38,902 nucleotides of DNA, taken from positions 1-38,902 of the forward strand of contig JAWOGN010000372.1 of the NCBI GenBank assembly GCA_046496815.1, read 5' to 3'. Positions 16,789 through 26,130 of the stretch are shown piece after piece. Position 1 is the stretch's first letter; each line of letters starts with the position of its first letter. The notes under the pieces were generated by a model. The model searched no databases. It had not been told where the DNA came from and was given only the letters and a program-made list of their open reading frames with translations. The position numbers and the translations under genes were made by a program. Source of the DNA: JAWOGN01 sp046496815. GTDB lineage: Bacteria; Desulfobacterota; DSM-4660; Desulfatiglandales; Desulfatiglandaceae.

Positions 16789-18165
16789 CTACAGTTTCAG
16801 ATCGTATTCCTTGATTTTTGAAATCAGCATGGGGCGACTCACCTCGAGAACCTTTGCCGCCTGGGTTCGGTTGCCGTTGGTGAGCGTGAGCGCCTTCTCG
16901 ATGAGACTTCGCTCCAACCACTTGGACGCCTTTTTTATGGAGAGGTCTTTGTCAGATTCAAAATACGGGGCGAGTTTTTGTGCTTTTTTCATGGTATCCG
17001 GAAGTTCGGTCGGCGAGATCCATCTGCCCTTGACCAGCAGGATGGCCCTTTCGATAACGTTTTCCAATTCTCTGACATTGCCCGGCCATGTATACTCCAT
17101 GAGTAAGGACATGGCTTCGGAAGAAAGCCCTTCGATGTTCTTCTTCAGTTTCTTGTTGAACAGGTCAATGAAATAGCCCGATAGGAGGGAGATGTCCCCT
17201 CGTCTCTCTCTCAAGGGAGGCAAGTGAATGGTCATCACATTGAGGCGGTAGAAAAGATCTTCCCGGAATCTTCCTGACTCGATTTCCTTTTCCAGCAGTT
17301 TTGACGTCGCGGCGATCACCCTTACGTCAATCTTCTTAGCCCCGATATCTCCCAGGGGTGTGATTTCTTCTTCCTGAAGAACACGCAGGAGTTTCGCTTG
17401 CAGGGAAAGGGGCATTTCACCGATCTCGTCCAAAAAAATCGTGCCGCCGTCAGCCTCCTCGAAGTGACCCTGCCTGTCTTTTACAGCATCCGTAAAGGCG
17501 CCTTTCTTGTAACCGAACAGTTCGCTCTCAAGGAGATTTTCCGGGATGCCCGCACAGTTAATGCTCACCAGCGGCCCTGATGCTCTGGGTCCATCCAAAT
17601 GGATGGCCTTTGCAAACAACTCCTTTCCGGTTCCGCTTTCTCCGGTGATGAGCACCGTGGTTTTGTGTTCGGAAACTTTGCTAACAAGATCAAACACGTG
17701 TGCCATCGCTTCACTTCTGGCAACAATGTTTCTAAACGAGTATTTTCGTTCTATTTCATCGATTTTTGTCCTCAGTCTGATGTTTTCCTCTTTGAGTCGT
17801 TCACGCTCGGCGGCTTTTTTCAATGTCAGAAGCACTTCGTCTTTCTTAAAGGGCTTGGAGATATAATCGTATGCACCGTCTTTCATGGCTTCCAACGCCG
17901 TCTCGACGGTTCCGTAGGCGGACATCATGATAAAGATTTTTTCAGGATACTTTTCTTTTGCCCTCCCTAAGAAGGCCATTCCATCCATGCGGGGCATTTT
18001 GAGGTCGCAAAGCACAAAATCAAAATCGGATTCCGTCATCAGTTGAAGTGCGCGTTTGCCGTCTGCGGCGGTTTGAGCCCCGTACCCGGCCTTGCTCAGC
18101 AAAACCTCCAACATATGCCGCATATTTTTCTCATCGTCTATGATGAGCACGCGTTTTTGAGACAT
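16789..18165 (-). CDS. Sigma-54-dependent response regulator, NtrC family
   Basis: A 458-residue transcription activator with three domains. A receiver domain covers residues 1-120, with acidic pocket Asp10-Asp11, phosphoacceptor Asp54 and Lys in SKPF near 104. A sigma-54 AAA+ domain (about 145-385) has Walker A GESGTGKE and Walker B GGTIFLDEIGEM. A Fis-type helix-turn-helix lies at the C-terminus (NGNRTQAAKVLEVSRPMLISKI). The loop that contacts sigma-54, usually GAFTGA, reads GAFTDA; the key Thr is kept. The partner kinase lies 26 bases upstream on the same strand. With a prepilin peptidase at the head of the run, control of pilin or secretion genes is possible but not shown. Confidence 0.94.
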   Translation of the reverse strand: MSQKRVLIIDDEKNMRHMLEVLLSKAGYGAQTAADGKRALQLMTESDFDFVLCDLKMPRMDGMAFLGRAKEKYPEKIFIMMSAYGTVETALEAMKDGAYDYISKPFKKDEVLLTLKKAAERERLKEENIRLRTKIDEIERKYSFRNIVARSEAMAHVFDLVSKVSEHKTTVLITGESGTGKELFAKAIHLDGPRASGPLVSINCAGIPENLLESELFGYKKGAFTDAVKDRQGHFEEADGGTIFLDEIGEMPLSLQAKLLRVLQEEEITPLGDIGAKKIDVRVIAATSKLLEKEIESGRFREDLFYRLNVMTIHLPPLRERRGDISLLSGYFIDLFNKKLKKNIEGLSSEAMSLLMEYTWPGNVRELENVIERAILLVKGRWISPTELPDTMKKAQKLAPYFESDKDLSIKKASKWLERSLIEKALTLTNGNRTQAAKVLEVSRPMLISKIKEYDLKL

Positions 18166-18191
18166 GATGAATTATCTCCGGGTCACCGTGA

Positions 18192-19754
18192 TTACTCATT
18201 TACTTGGTTCTGATTCGGTATGTCGATGACGATCGTTGTTCCCTTTCCAAGCTTGCTCTCCGCACGGATTGTGCCGCCCAGCCCTTCAATGATCCGGTAG
18301 GAGACCGAGAGGCCAAGTCCGGTGCCCTTACCAGGTTCTTTTGTTGTGTAGAAAGGATCGAAGATGTGAACCTTAACTTTTTCAGGAATGCCGGGGCCGG
18401 TGTCCGCAAATCTCAGTTCGATAGCGTTTTCTATGGCACGGGTTGTTATGGTCAAGACCCTTGGGCGGGATACCTCATCTGCCGCCTTATCATTCTCCAT
18501 TGCATCGGCGGCATTCATCAGAATATTCAAAAACGCTTGTTTGAGTTGGTTGGGATCGGCCCAGACGACATCGCCGGTCGCTTCGAGGTTCAGCTCTATC
18601 TTTATATCGGCCATCATCGGCTGAGGCTTTAGCAGGTCTAACAATTCCAAAATGAGTTTGTGCAGATGTGTCTCGCTTTTTTCACCACCGGTGAGCCTCG
18701 AAAAGTCCAGAAGCTGACGGATGATTTCATTGATACGCGTTATCTCCGATTCCATTCGGTTTAGGAAATCATTTTTTTCCTCCGGGGTTACTTCTTCCTT
18801 CTTGAGTAAGTCCAGGTAGCCGAGAACGATCCCTATGGGATTGCCGATTTCATGGGCCACGCCGGTCGCCAATCGACCTACGGATGCCAGTTTTTCAGAC
18901 CGTACGATTTCATCCTGCGCTTTCTTGATTTCCTCGTTTGCACGCCTAAGCGAGGAAATGTGGCTTTCTAACTGCGACTTGTTTTCTTCAAGACGCTTGA
19001 GCATGATGTTGAGCGAACGAAAAAGTCTTCCGATTTCGTTTCGGGATTCATCCACCAATTGGGGGAAGGGCTCACCATCCTTGAACTCCTCGGTGATTTT
19101 CAGGAGCGTGTGAATTGGCTTTACAACGGTTCGAGACAGGAGAAAAATACCGAACAGAACAAGAATCATGGTATTCAGGAAGATATAGATGAGAATGAAT
19201 TTCTCCGATTTTCTCAGTGACTGGTAAAGGGGCGTCAGGTCGGCTGAAACAACAGAGACACCCCGGATGCCGCCGTCAAGCGATACCGGGGCCGCCATGT
19301 TTAACTGTTTGTGAGCGAGCCAGATAACCCCCCATGTACTACCATAAAAATCAATCACCTCCGTTTCCGAGGTCAGGGCCTCACGGGAAACCGACACCGC
19401 GTTTTTCTCTCCCTCATCCCAGTTTCCGACTGTGAAGACCTTGGCACCCTCTCTGTTGACCAGCAGCGATGCCGAGAATGCTCCCGCCTCCACCAATTCA
19501 CCTATTTTCCTTTCAAACCCGGGGGTTGATACGACATCTGCCATGCCGGCATTCGGGTGGCTGAACTTAGAATTCAGCTGAAGTGCCAGCGTATGAAGCA
19601 GCAAACGGCCTGTCTGTATTTTGGCCTGGATGAGGTCTCTTTCAGCGAACTTTACCATGACAATATTAATGAGGAGCATGGCGGAAATAATCAAAAAGGC
19701 AAGATGGGCAAGAATTCCGGTTTTCAAGCTGTAGAGGGGAAAACGCAAGACCAC
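18192..19754 (-). CDS. Sensor histidine kinase (HAMP, HisKA, HATPase)
   Basis: A 520-residue membrane kinase. Two membrane segments are visible, at about residues 12-34 and 178-202, enclosing a periplasmic sensor of about 145 residues. A HAMP linker, a coiled coil (about 255-285) and the HisKA domain follow. The phosphorylated His is about residue 301 in GVAHEIGNP. The HATPase domain has an N-box with NAADAM, the G1 box FADTGPGIPE and G2 GKGTGLGLSVSYRI. The GTG start at 19754 sits 6 bases after the prepilin peptidase stop. A TTG two codons later is better spaced from GAGG, so the exact start is uncertain. It is the cognate kinase of the NtrC-type regulator just downstream. Confidence 0.93.
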   Translation of the reverse strand: MVLRFPLYSLKTGILAHLAFLIISAMLLINIVMVKFAERDLIQAKIQTGRLLLHTLALQLNSKFSHPNAGMADVVSTPGFERKIGELVEAGAFSASLLVNREGAKVFTVGNWDEGEKNAVSVSREALTSETEVIDFYGSTWGVIWLAHKQLNMAAPVSLDGGIRGVSVVSADLTPLYQSLRKSEKFILIYIFLNTMILVLFGIFLLSRTVVKPIHTLLKITEEFKDGEPFPQLVDESRNEIGRLFRSLNIMLKRLEENKSQLESHISSLRRANEEIKKAQDEIVRSEKLASVGRLATGVAHEIGNPIGIVLGYLDLLKKEEVTPEEKNDFLNRMESEITRINEIIRQLLDFSRLTGGEKSETHLHKLILELLDLLKPQPMMADIKIELNLEATGDVVWADPNQLKQAFLNILMNAADAMENDKAADEVSRPRVLTITTRAIENAIELRFADTGPGIPEKVKVHIFDPFYTTKEPGKGTGLGLSVSYRIIEGLGGTIRAESKLGKGTTIVIDIPNQNQVNE

Positions 19755-19760
19755 GCCTCG

Positions 19761-20537
19761 TTACATCATTAAGTTGAAATACCAGTGTGCCAGCTGAGGA
19801 CCAAAGAAGACATAAACAAGGGCGCCCAGTGAAAGAAAAGGCCCAAATGGTATTCTGACGCGATACCCCTTTCCTGAGACCAGTAGGAAGACGAAACCGA
19901 TGATCGCACCCGTCGTTGAAGATATCAGGAGAATGAACGGTAACGCTCTCCACCCCATCCAAGCGCCAATCATGGCCAATAATTTTACATCGCCTCCCCC
20001 CATACCCTGTCTGCCCGAGAGTCTCTCGTAGACAACGGCGACCAGAAAAAGCACCCCGCCACCCCCAATAATCCCGATCAAAGATTCCAGCCACGAAATA
20101 TTTTCAAAAGCAAAAGTCGCTGCAAACCCTACGCCGACGCCGGGAAGTGAAAGCGCATCCGGTATGATTTGGTGGCGAAGATCAATAAAGCTGATGGTCA
20201 CAAGGGCGGTCGCAAACAAAAGATAAAGGATGTATTGATAACCGAGTCCATATCTGATAAACAGGGCCACACTCAAAAGGGCGGTCAGCAACTCCACGGC
20301 TGGATAACGCCAGGATATCGGATGACGACAGTACCTGCATTTTCCCCGCAACAGGAGATAACTGACCAGGGGGATGTTGTCGTAGACGCGGATGTTTTCG
20401 CCGCAATGGGGACAGCTGGAAGGGGGGCGGACAATCGACTTTTTCAGAGGGATCCGATAAATGCACACATTCATAAAGCTGCCCAAAGCCAGGCCGAGCA
20501 AAAAAGAATAAATCGCCATGAGTGAAACGACATTCAT
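19761..20537 (-). CDS. pilD: Type IV prepilin peptidase / N-methyltransferase (leader peptidase A24)
   Basis: A 258-residue polytopic membrane protease that cleaves and N-methylates type IV pilins and type II secretion pseudopilins. The start at 20537 is chosen because the N-terminal MAIYSFLLGLALGSFMNVCIYRIP is the family N-terminus; an ATG 17 codons earlier would overlap the divergent gene. The zinc-type cysteine quartet of the methylase domain is complete (Cys42, Cys45, Cys67, Cys70). The two catalytic aspartates are Asp119 (FIDLRHQIIPD) and Asp183 (MGGGDVKLL). It heads a run with a histidine kinase and an NtrC-type regulator. No pilin gene is in the window. Confidence 0.94.
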   Translation of the reverse strand: MNVVSLMAIYSFLLGLALGSFMNVCIYRIPLKKSIVRPPSSCPHCGENIRVYDNIPLVSYLLLRGKCRYCRHPISWRYPAVELLTALLSVALFIRYGLGYQYILYLLFATALVTISFIDLRHQIIPDALSLPGVGVGFAATFAFENISWLESLIGIIGGGGVLFLVAVVYERLSGRQGMGGGDVKLLAMIGAWMGWRALPFILLISSTTGAIIGFVFLLVSGKGYRVRIPFGPFLSLGALVYVFFGPQLAHWYFNLMM

Positions 20538-20560
20538 GTAAGACTCTCGAGTATTAGAAA

Positions 20561-21190
20561 ATGCCGAAAACCAAATCCTCAGGGACAAACAAAAAAGGGT
20601 TGATACTGCCCATCAATCCGAACGACCCTCAGCAGCGCCTGATCAAGCGGGTCGCTGACGTGTTGGAAACGGGAGGTCTCATTGCATATCCAACCGATAC
20701 CTTTTACGGGATCGGATGTGATCTTTACAACAAAAAAGGCATACAACTTATCTACAGATTGAAAAATCGGCCGCTTAAGAAACCCTTCTCCTTCCTCTGC
20801 GACAATCTAAAGGAAATAAGCCGCTATGCCCGCGTTTCCAATTATGCATATAAGACCATGAAACGACTTCTCCCGGGGCCCTATACCTTTGTTTTGGAAG
20901 GTACGAGACTGGTGCCGAAAATCATGTTGACCAAAAGAAAAACCGTCGGAATTCGCGTTCCCGACAACAAGATTTGCTTGGCTATTTTGAGAACCTTTGG
21001 CCGGCCCATCATTAGCACCAGCGCGGGGCATGACGATCCCCAATCCATAGAAGAAGCCTATGGATCATTTCTTGATATTATAATCGATGGCGGGGTGCTC
21101 TATCAAAACCCCTCCAGTGTCGTTTCACTCATTGATGATATACCGGAAGTTATTCGGAAGGGAAAAGGAGATATTAGTATCTTTCACTAA
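20561..21190 (+). CDS. Sua5/YciO/YrdC family protein (threonylcarbamoyl-AMP synthase-like)
   Basis: A 209-residue protein of the YrdC fold, the short form without a C-terminal Sua5 domain. Family motifs are the GGLIAYPTDTFYGIGCDL segment near residues 37-55, the KNRPLKKPFSFLC nucleotide/RNA-binding segment near 67-80, PGPYTFVLEG near 106-115, and PIISTSAGHDDP near 150-161. True YrdC/TsaC makes threonylcarbamoyl-AMP for the t6A modification of tRNA. The sequence looks closer to the YciO branch, whose role is less certain. The ribosome site is weak. The start is only 23 bases from the divergent pilD start, and the stop overlaps the converging sppA by 17 bases. Confidence 0.88.
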   Translation: MPKTKSSGTNKKGLILPINPNDPQQRLIKRVADVLETGGLIAYPTDTFYGIGCDLYNKKGIQLIYRLKNRPLKKPFSFLCDNLKEISRYARVSNYAYKTMKRLLPGPYTFVLEGTRLVPKIMLTKRKTVGIRVPDNKICLAILRTFGRPIISTSAGHDDPQSIEEAYGSFLDIIIDGGVLYQNPSSVVSLIDDIPEVIRKGKGDISIFH

Positions 21191-22091
21191 CGTGGTGAAG
21201 CTGAAGGCCTCCCCATCGATATTCAAATGTTGTTTTCATGCCACGGATCAGCCTGACCATGGAACCGGCAGCCCTGTCGAGCAACAGGTCCCACAGTTCA
21301 AGTTTACTCTTCTTGGGGTACACCAACGTCACATCTCCACGGATACCTGAAAGGGTTTTGGCAATTTCGACGGCATCTTGAAAATTGCCCAAATCATCTA
21401 CGAGTCCCAATTCCCTGGCGCGGGCTCCCGAAAAGATACGACCGTCGGCGATATCATTTGCTTTTTCCAAGGAGAGATTCCGTCCACTGGCCACCGCGTT
21501 TACAAATTGTCTCTGTATATCGTCAATTAGCGCGTTGATCAGTTTTCTCTCCCGTGATGTCAGTTCTCTGTGAGGAGAACCGATATCCTTAAATTCGCCA
21601 CTTTTCAGAACTTCAAGCTTCACGCCGATTTTTTCGAGGAGTTCCTCGAAACGGACAAATTCCATCAGGACGCCGATACTCCCGGTGATTGTGCCGGGAT
21701 TCGCAACAATCCTTTTGGCTGCCGTGGCGATATAATACCCCCCTGAGGCGGCCACTCCCCCGAGAGAAGCCACAATTTCCTTGGCCTCGCCGGTTCGCTG
21801 GATTTCCCGGTGAATTTCCTGAGTGGGTCCGACTGCGCCCCCCGGCGAGTTGATCCTCAAAATGACAGCTTTTATTCTTTCGTCTTTCTTGAATTCGACC
21901 AATTGCTTCGTAATGGTTTGCGAGTCCAAAATGGTTCCCTCTATGAGAACGACACCAATTTTGTCACTGAAGGAAAGGGTCGAGGCGGGTGAGAGAATTT
22001 TTAAGAAAATGATCATGACCGTTCCCAAAAACAGGCCCACACCCAATAGGATGGCCAACACGATGAAAATGGGATGTCCTTTTTTTGCCAT
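21174..22091 (-). CDS. sppA: Signal peptide peptidase SppA (36K type, peptidase S49)
   Basis: A 305-residue membrane-anchored serine protease that degrades leftover signal peptides. One N-terminal membrane helix is visible (about residues 8-32). The nucleophile is Ser116 in GGVAASGGYY, and the general-base Lys168 lies in SGEFKDIGSP. The NSPGGAV segment near 81-87 is also conserved. It is the short, single-domain form, which forms octamers in known cases. It lies 121 bases after rpsA on the same strand, so it is probably the last gene of the hisC-cmk-rpsA-sppA run. The 3' end overlaps the Sua5-like gene by 17 bases. Confidence 0.94.
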   Translation of the reverse strand: MAKKGHPIFIVLAILLGVGLFLGTVMIIFLKILSPASTLSFSDKIGVVLIEGTILDSQTITKQLVEFKKDERIKAVILRINSPGGAVGPTQEIHREIQRTGEAKEIVASLGGVAASGGYYIATAAKRIVANPGTITGSIGVLMEFVRFEELLEKIGVKLEVLKSGEFKDIGSPHRELTSRERKLINALIDDIQRQFVNAVASGRNLSLEKANDIADGRIFSGARARELGLVDDLGNFQDAVEIAKTLSGIRGDVTLVYPKKSKLELWDLLLDRAAGSMVRLIRGMKTTFEYRWGGLQLHHVSERY

Positions 22092-22212
22092 GTCTATGCG
22101 GGACCAGAGATCCTTTCAACAAAAAACAAGTTGGAATTAACAAGCAGGTCGGTCCGGTAATTTGCTCGGTTCTAAAAATGCAAGTTCAAATCCATGCAGA
22201 TGAGATCGCGTG

Positions 22213-24144
22213 CTAGGTGGTGGATTCCTTTTCACCATCGGGTTCTTTTTCAGCCTCGCCATCACTCGAGTCGTCTTGGATTTCGGGTTCTGATTGGGAT
22301 GGTGTTTCCTCATTGAGCGCAGGGCTCTCGGATGCGTTTTGTTGTTCCAAATGCATCATCTCTTCTCTTAACAATTCTCCCAGATTGGAAGTGGCTTCTT
22401 TCGGGTTGTCGATATAACTTTTTAGTACTTCTTTTTCGCTGCTCTCCTCCATTTTCCGAACGGAAAGACCTATTTTTTTGTCCTCCCGTGAAACGTTCAG
22501 GACTTTGGCCTGAATCACATCGTCTACTTGGAATCGAGAAAGCGGGTTACCACGCCTTTCGGCGGCGATTTCGGAGATATGAACAAGGCCCTCTATGCCT
22601 TCTTCCAGTTCAAGGAAGAGACCAAAATCCGTGACGTTCGTAATGGTTCCCGTCACCCGGGTGCCCGGCTTATATTTCCGGGGAATCTCGTTCCAGGGAT
22701 CCGGTGTGAGCTGTTTGATCCCCAAAGAAAAGCGTTCGTTTCCCTTGTCAATGTTTAAAACAACCGCTTGGACTTCTTGGCCTTTCCTGTAAACCTCGGA
22801 GGGATGTTTAATCCTGCGGGTCCATGAGATGTCCGAGATGTGGACGAGACCGTCTATGCCCTCATCAATGCCTATAAAGATGCCGAAATCAGTGATGTTC
22901 TTTATCTTCCCCTCGATGGTGGTCCCAACCGGATACTTTTCTTCGATGACGTCCCAGGGATTCGGTTCGACCTGTTTCATACCCAGGGAAATTCGCTTTT
23001 TCGCGACATCAATGTTTAAAACCATTGCCTCTACGATTTCGCCCACGCTCAAAATCTGCGAGGGATGTCTGATTTTTCGAGTCCAAGACATTTCAGATAC
23101 ATGAATAAGTCCTTCCACACCTTGCTCTACTTCCACAAATGCACCGTAATCAGTGAGGCTGACCACACGTCCTTGAATTTTCGCGCTCGGGGGATACTTG
23201 TATTCCGCCTCACTCCACGGGTCCGGCGCCAGCTGTTTTATTCCCAGGGATACCCGCTCCCTTTCCCTGTCAAAACTCAGGATCTTTACCGTGATCTTAT
23301 CTCCCATCTGATGCATTTCTGATGGGTGTCCGACCCGTCCCCAGGACATATCTGTAATGTGAACAAGGCCGTCTATTCCGCCCAAATCAATGAACAAACC
23401 ATAGTCGGTGATATTCTTGACGGTCCCCTCCAAGACGGCACCCTCTTCGAGCATTTTGAGCGTGTCTTCTCGGATCGTTGCGCGCTCAGCTTCCAAAATC
23501 GCTCGTCGAGACAAGACGATATTCCCGCGCCGTTTGTTGTATTTCACGATTTTGAAGTCATGCTCCGTGCCTACAAGCGCATCCATGTCTCTTATGGGCC
23601 GCAGGTCAACTTGGGAGCCTGGTAAGAAGGCTTGGAGACCGATATCCACTGAGAGTCCTCCTTTGACCCGAGCGATGATTTTGCCCCTGATGTTATCATC
23701 GGTTTCATAGATGTTTTTGATTTGGTCCCAGATCTTAATCTTGGCCGCTTTTTCTTTCGAAAGCAGAATGGCGCCGTCTTCGTCTTCTCTTCGCTCGAGG
23801 AGAACCTCTACATTGTCTCCAACCTTCGCGGTCAGATTGCCTTCCGAGTCAATAAACTCATTGATTCGGATCTGGCCCTCTGATTTATAACCGATATCAA
23901 CCAATACATATTCTTTATCAATTTGAACGATTTCACCGTTAACGACCTCTCCTTCCTGAATGCTCCTGAGGCTTTCTTCATACAACTCCATGAAGTTATC
24001 GGTTTCCTGAGGATCTCCGGCCGTTTCGGTGCTTTCTTTGTCTGTCTCTTTCCCTGAGTTCTCTTGTTGATCTTGAAAGGAGTGGTCTACGTCTTTGGTT
24101 TCTGCAGTTTTGTTTTCGGTTGATCCGTTGGTTGGATTTTCCAT
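22213..24144 (-). CDS. rpsA: 30S ribosomal protein S1
   Basis: A 643-residue S1 protein with six S1 RNA-binding repeats, beginning near residues 60, 145, 230, 315, 400 and 490. Repeats 3-6 carry the clear GxxxxGxVxxxTDYGxFxxL...GLVHISxxSW pattern. The ATG at 24144 is preferred to the TTG three codons earlier because the G-rich ribosome site at about 24155-24160 is too close to the TTG. It is longer than E. coli S1 (557) because of a low-complexity acidic N-terminal extension of about 50 residues and an acidic Ser/Glu-rich C-terminal tail. S1 brings mRNA to the 30S subunit. The gene has its own probable promoter at 24198-24226 and lies between cmk and sppA. Confidence 0.95.
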   Translation of the reverse strand: MENPTNGSTENKTAETKDVDHSFQDQQENSGKETDKESTETAGDPQETDNFMELYEESLRSIQEGEVVNGEIVQIDKEYVLVDIGYKSEGQIRINEFIDSEGNLTAKVGDNVEVLLERREDEDGAILLSKEKAAKIKIWDQIKNIYETDDNIRGKIIARVKGGLSVDIGLQAFLPGSQVDLRPIRDMDALVGTEHDFKIVKYNKRRGNIVLSRRAILEAERATIREDTLKMLEEGAVLEGTVKNITDYGLFIDLGGIDGLVHITDMSWGRVGHPSEMHQMGDKITVKILSFDRERERVSLGIKQLAPDPWSEAEYKYPPSAKIQGRVVSLTDYGAFVEVEQGVEGLIHVSEMSWTRKIRHPSQILSVGEIVEAMVLNIDVAKKRISLGMKQVEPNPWDVIEEKYPVGTTIEGKIKNITDFGIFIGIDEGIDGLVHISDISWTRRIKHPSEVYRKGQEVQAVVLNIDKGNERFSLGIKQLTPDPWNEIPRKYKPGTRVTGTITNVTDFGLFLELEEGIEGLVHISEIAAERRGNPLSRFQVDDVIQAKVLNVSREDKKIGLSVRKMEESSEKEVLKSYIDNPKEATSNLGELLREEMMHLEQQNASESPALNEETPSQSEPEIQDDSSDGEAEKEPDGEKESTT

Positions 24145-24197
24145 TAACTTCAATACCCCCTAAAGCGTTTTCCCCACAATGACACATCAAATTTTTT

Positions 24198-24226
24198 TTT
24201 ATATCAATTATCACAAGCAACTTCAA
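24198..24226 (-). promoter_or_regulatory. Probable sigma-70 promoter for rpsA
   Basis: On the minus strand, TTGAAG (24226-24221) and TATAAA (24203-24198) are separated by 17 bases. The -10 is 5/6 and the -35 is 4/6 to consensus. It begins immediately after the cmk stop codon, so rpsA can be transcribed independently of hisC-cmk. The leader would be about 47 bases. Confidence 0.6.
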
Positions 24227-24916
24227 TCATTTATTTGACGAATAATTTGTCCGCCCTTCCAGGTTTAAAGAACAAAGAATTTCATGCACAATGTCTTCGG
24301 GCGTTAATGCAGTAGAATCAATTACTTTTGCATCCTCGGCCGCTCTTAGCGGGGCCAAAGAACGTGTTTGGTCCTGGTGGTCCCGTTTCGCAAGTTCCGC
24401 CTTCACGATGGCCTTGGATACACTTTCGCCGCGCCTCAACCGTTCTTTATACCTTCTCTCCGTCCGAATCTCAGGAGACGCGGTAAGGAAAAACTTGTGA
24501 CCGGCTTTGGGAAATACCACGGTGCCCATATCACGACCTTCCGCGACGAGGCGAATTCCCTCAGCCATTTTTCGCTGGAGATGCGTCATCGCCTCCCGCA
24601 CCGCTCCCACCGCTGAAACGCTGGAGGAAAGCATATCCATCTCGGGGCTCCGAATCTGTTCGGTGATGTCCGTACCATCGAGGAAGAGCCTCGGCTGGTT
24701 TTCATCTGATTTAAAATGGAGGTCCAGGGACCTGCAAAGCGCCTTGAGACCTTTTGCATCGTTTAAGGGTATATTTTTTTGTTTGGCCGCCAGCGCGACT
24801 GCCCGGTACATGGCCCCGGTATCCAAATAAACCGCCCGTATCTTTTTCGCCAAAAGGCGACTGATGGTGCTTTTTCCAGCACCGGCCGGCCCATCAATGG
24901 TAATAATGTCATTCAT
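24227..24916 (-). CDS. cmk: Cytidylate kinase
   Basis: A 229-residue nucleoside monophosphate kinase that phosphorylates CMP and dCMP with ATP. The ATG at 24916 gives MNDIITIDGPAGAGKST, with the P-loop at residues 9-17 exactly where the family has it; the frame is open to 25021 without family similarity. Other motifs are LDTGAMYRAVAL near 31-42, the GRDMGTVVFPKAGHKFFLTA segment near 132-151, and RSLAPLRAAEDAKVIDST near 186-203. It sits between hisC and rpsA, an arrangement seen in many proteobacteria where cmk precedes rpsA. Confidence 0.95.
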   Translation of the reverse strand: MNDIITIDGPAGAGKSTISRLLAKKIRAVYLDTGAMYRAVALAAKQKNIPLNDAKGLKALCRSLDLHFKSDENQPRLFLDGTDITEQIRSPEMDMLSSSVSAVGAVREAMTHLQRKMAEGIRLVAEGRDMGTVVFPKAGHKFFLTASPEIRTERRYKERLRRGESVSKAIVKAELAKRDHQDQTRSLAPLRAAEDAKVIDSTALTPEDIVHEILCSLNLEGRTNYSSNK

Positions 24917-25038
24917 GCGTCTCGGCCCGAGCGACCGGCCTTCCCCCCCTTCGTCCACGGGGCCGCCTGTAAGGGTGTTTTGTTTGAGGCGTATCTGATG
25001 GGCGGAACGAGGTGTAATCAATTTGTGCCATCTTCAGG

Positions 25039-26130
25039 TCACGATGCCAGCACCTTTTTCAGCGTTTCAAGAAACCGCTTGTTTTCTTCCGGCAGTCCTG
25101 CGTTGATTCGGATATAGTCATTCAGCCCGTAACTGTCCATGGCGCGGACAATCACGCCTTGCTTCAGCATCCGTTCATAGATCCTTTTCCCTCCTTGGGG
25201 CACTCGAATCAGGAAAAAGTTTGTGTGTGTGGAGATGTATTCAAGGCCCAATTCCTCGATCCCTCGGTATAAATAGGAAATGCCTTCTCTGACCGTCTTC
25301 AGCGTGTTCGAGACAAATTCAACGTCATCCAGCGCGGCAGTGGCAGCGACCTGTGCCAGGGTATTGGCATTGAAAGGCTGCCTGACCCGATTCAAATAAT
25401 CAATGATTTTTTCAGATGAGAATCCGTACCCTATCCGAAGGCCGGCTAAACCGTAGAGTTTTGAAAAAGTCCTCAACACCACCAAAAGGGGATGGGTTTC
25501 CAGAAACTCAAGACCACTCGCACTTTCTGTTTCAGAGACGAATTCCACGTAGGCCTCATCGAGCACAACAATGATATCATCCGGGAGCTCCTTCAAGAAA
25601 AGGCGCATGTCTTCTTTGGAGAGAAGTGAACCGGTGGGGTTGTTGGGGTTGTTGACAAATATAATTTTGGTTTGGGGAGTGATGGCGTTGCTGATTTCGT
25701 TGAGATCAATTCTGAAATTAGAAAGGGGGACCGAGATCATCAGGCCGCCGGCGCCCTTCACCATCGTTTCATAAACCAGAAAAGTCGGGAAGGCCTGTAC
25801 CACATGTTGGCCCGTGGATAAGAAGGTCCGGATAATCAAGCCGATCAACTCATCGGAGCCGTTACCCAGAATAATCCGCTCGATGGGAATATCAAATTTC
25901 TTGCTCAATTTTGACCTTAGGTAAAATCCGCATCCATCCGGGTAGCGATGCAAGGTATGCAGCGTGTCCTTGATGGCCCGGACCGCCAGCGGAGAGGGAC
26001 CGAGGGGATTTTCATTGGAGGCCAATTTGATCGATCCCTTGATTCCCAATTCTCTCTCAAGTTCTTCGATTGGTTTTCCGGGAGGGTAGGGAACCAGGTC
26101 CGCCACGCCCTCATGAACAAATTTTTTCAT
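25039..26130 (-). CDS. hisC: Histidinol-phosphate aminotransferase
   Basis: A 363-residue class I/II PLP aminotransferase, the expected HisC length. The start at 26130 is set by GGAGC at 26142-26138, 7 bases upstream. The N-terminal VPYPPGKPIEELERELG and SNENPLGPSPLA motifs are typical of HisC. The NPNNPTGSL segment and the PLP lysine near residue 224 (RTFSKLYGLAGLRIGYG) are present. It converts imidazole acetol-phosphate to histidinol-phosphate, and paralogues can act on aromatic amino acids. No other his genes are nearby. It heads the run hisC-cmk-rpsA-sppA. Its first codons overlap the end of a broken reading frame at 26111-26386. Confidence 0.93.
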   Translation of the reverse strand: MKKFVHEGVADLVPYPPGKPIEELERELGIKGSIKLASNENPLGPSPLAVRAIKDTLHTLHRYPDGCGFYLRSKLSKKFDIPIERIILGNGSDELIGLIIRTFLSTGQHVVQAFPTFLVYETMVKGAGGLMISVPLSNFRIDLNEISNAITPQTKIIFVNNPNNPTGSLLSKEDMRLFLKELPDDIIVVLDEAYVEFVSETESASGLEFLETHPLLVVLRTFSKLYGLAGLRIGYGFSSEKIIDYLNRVRQPFNANTLAQVAATAALDDVEFVSNTLKTVREGISYLYRGIEELGLEYISTHTNFFLIRVPQGGKRIYERMLKQGVIVRAMDSYGLNDYIRINAGLPEENKRFLETLKKVLAS

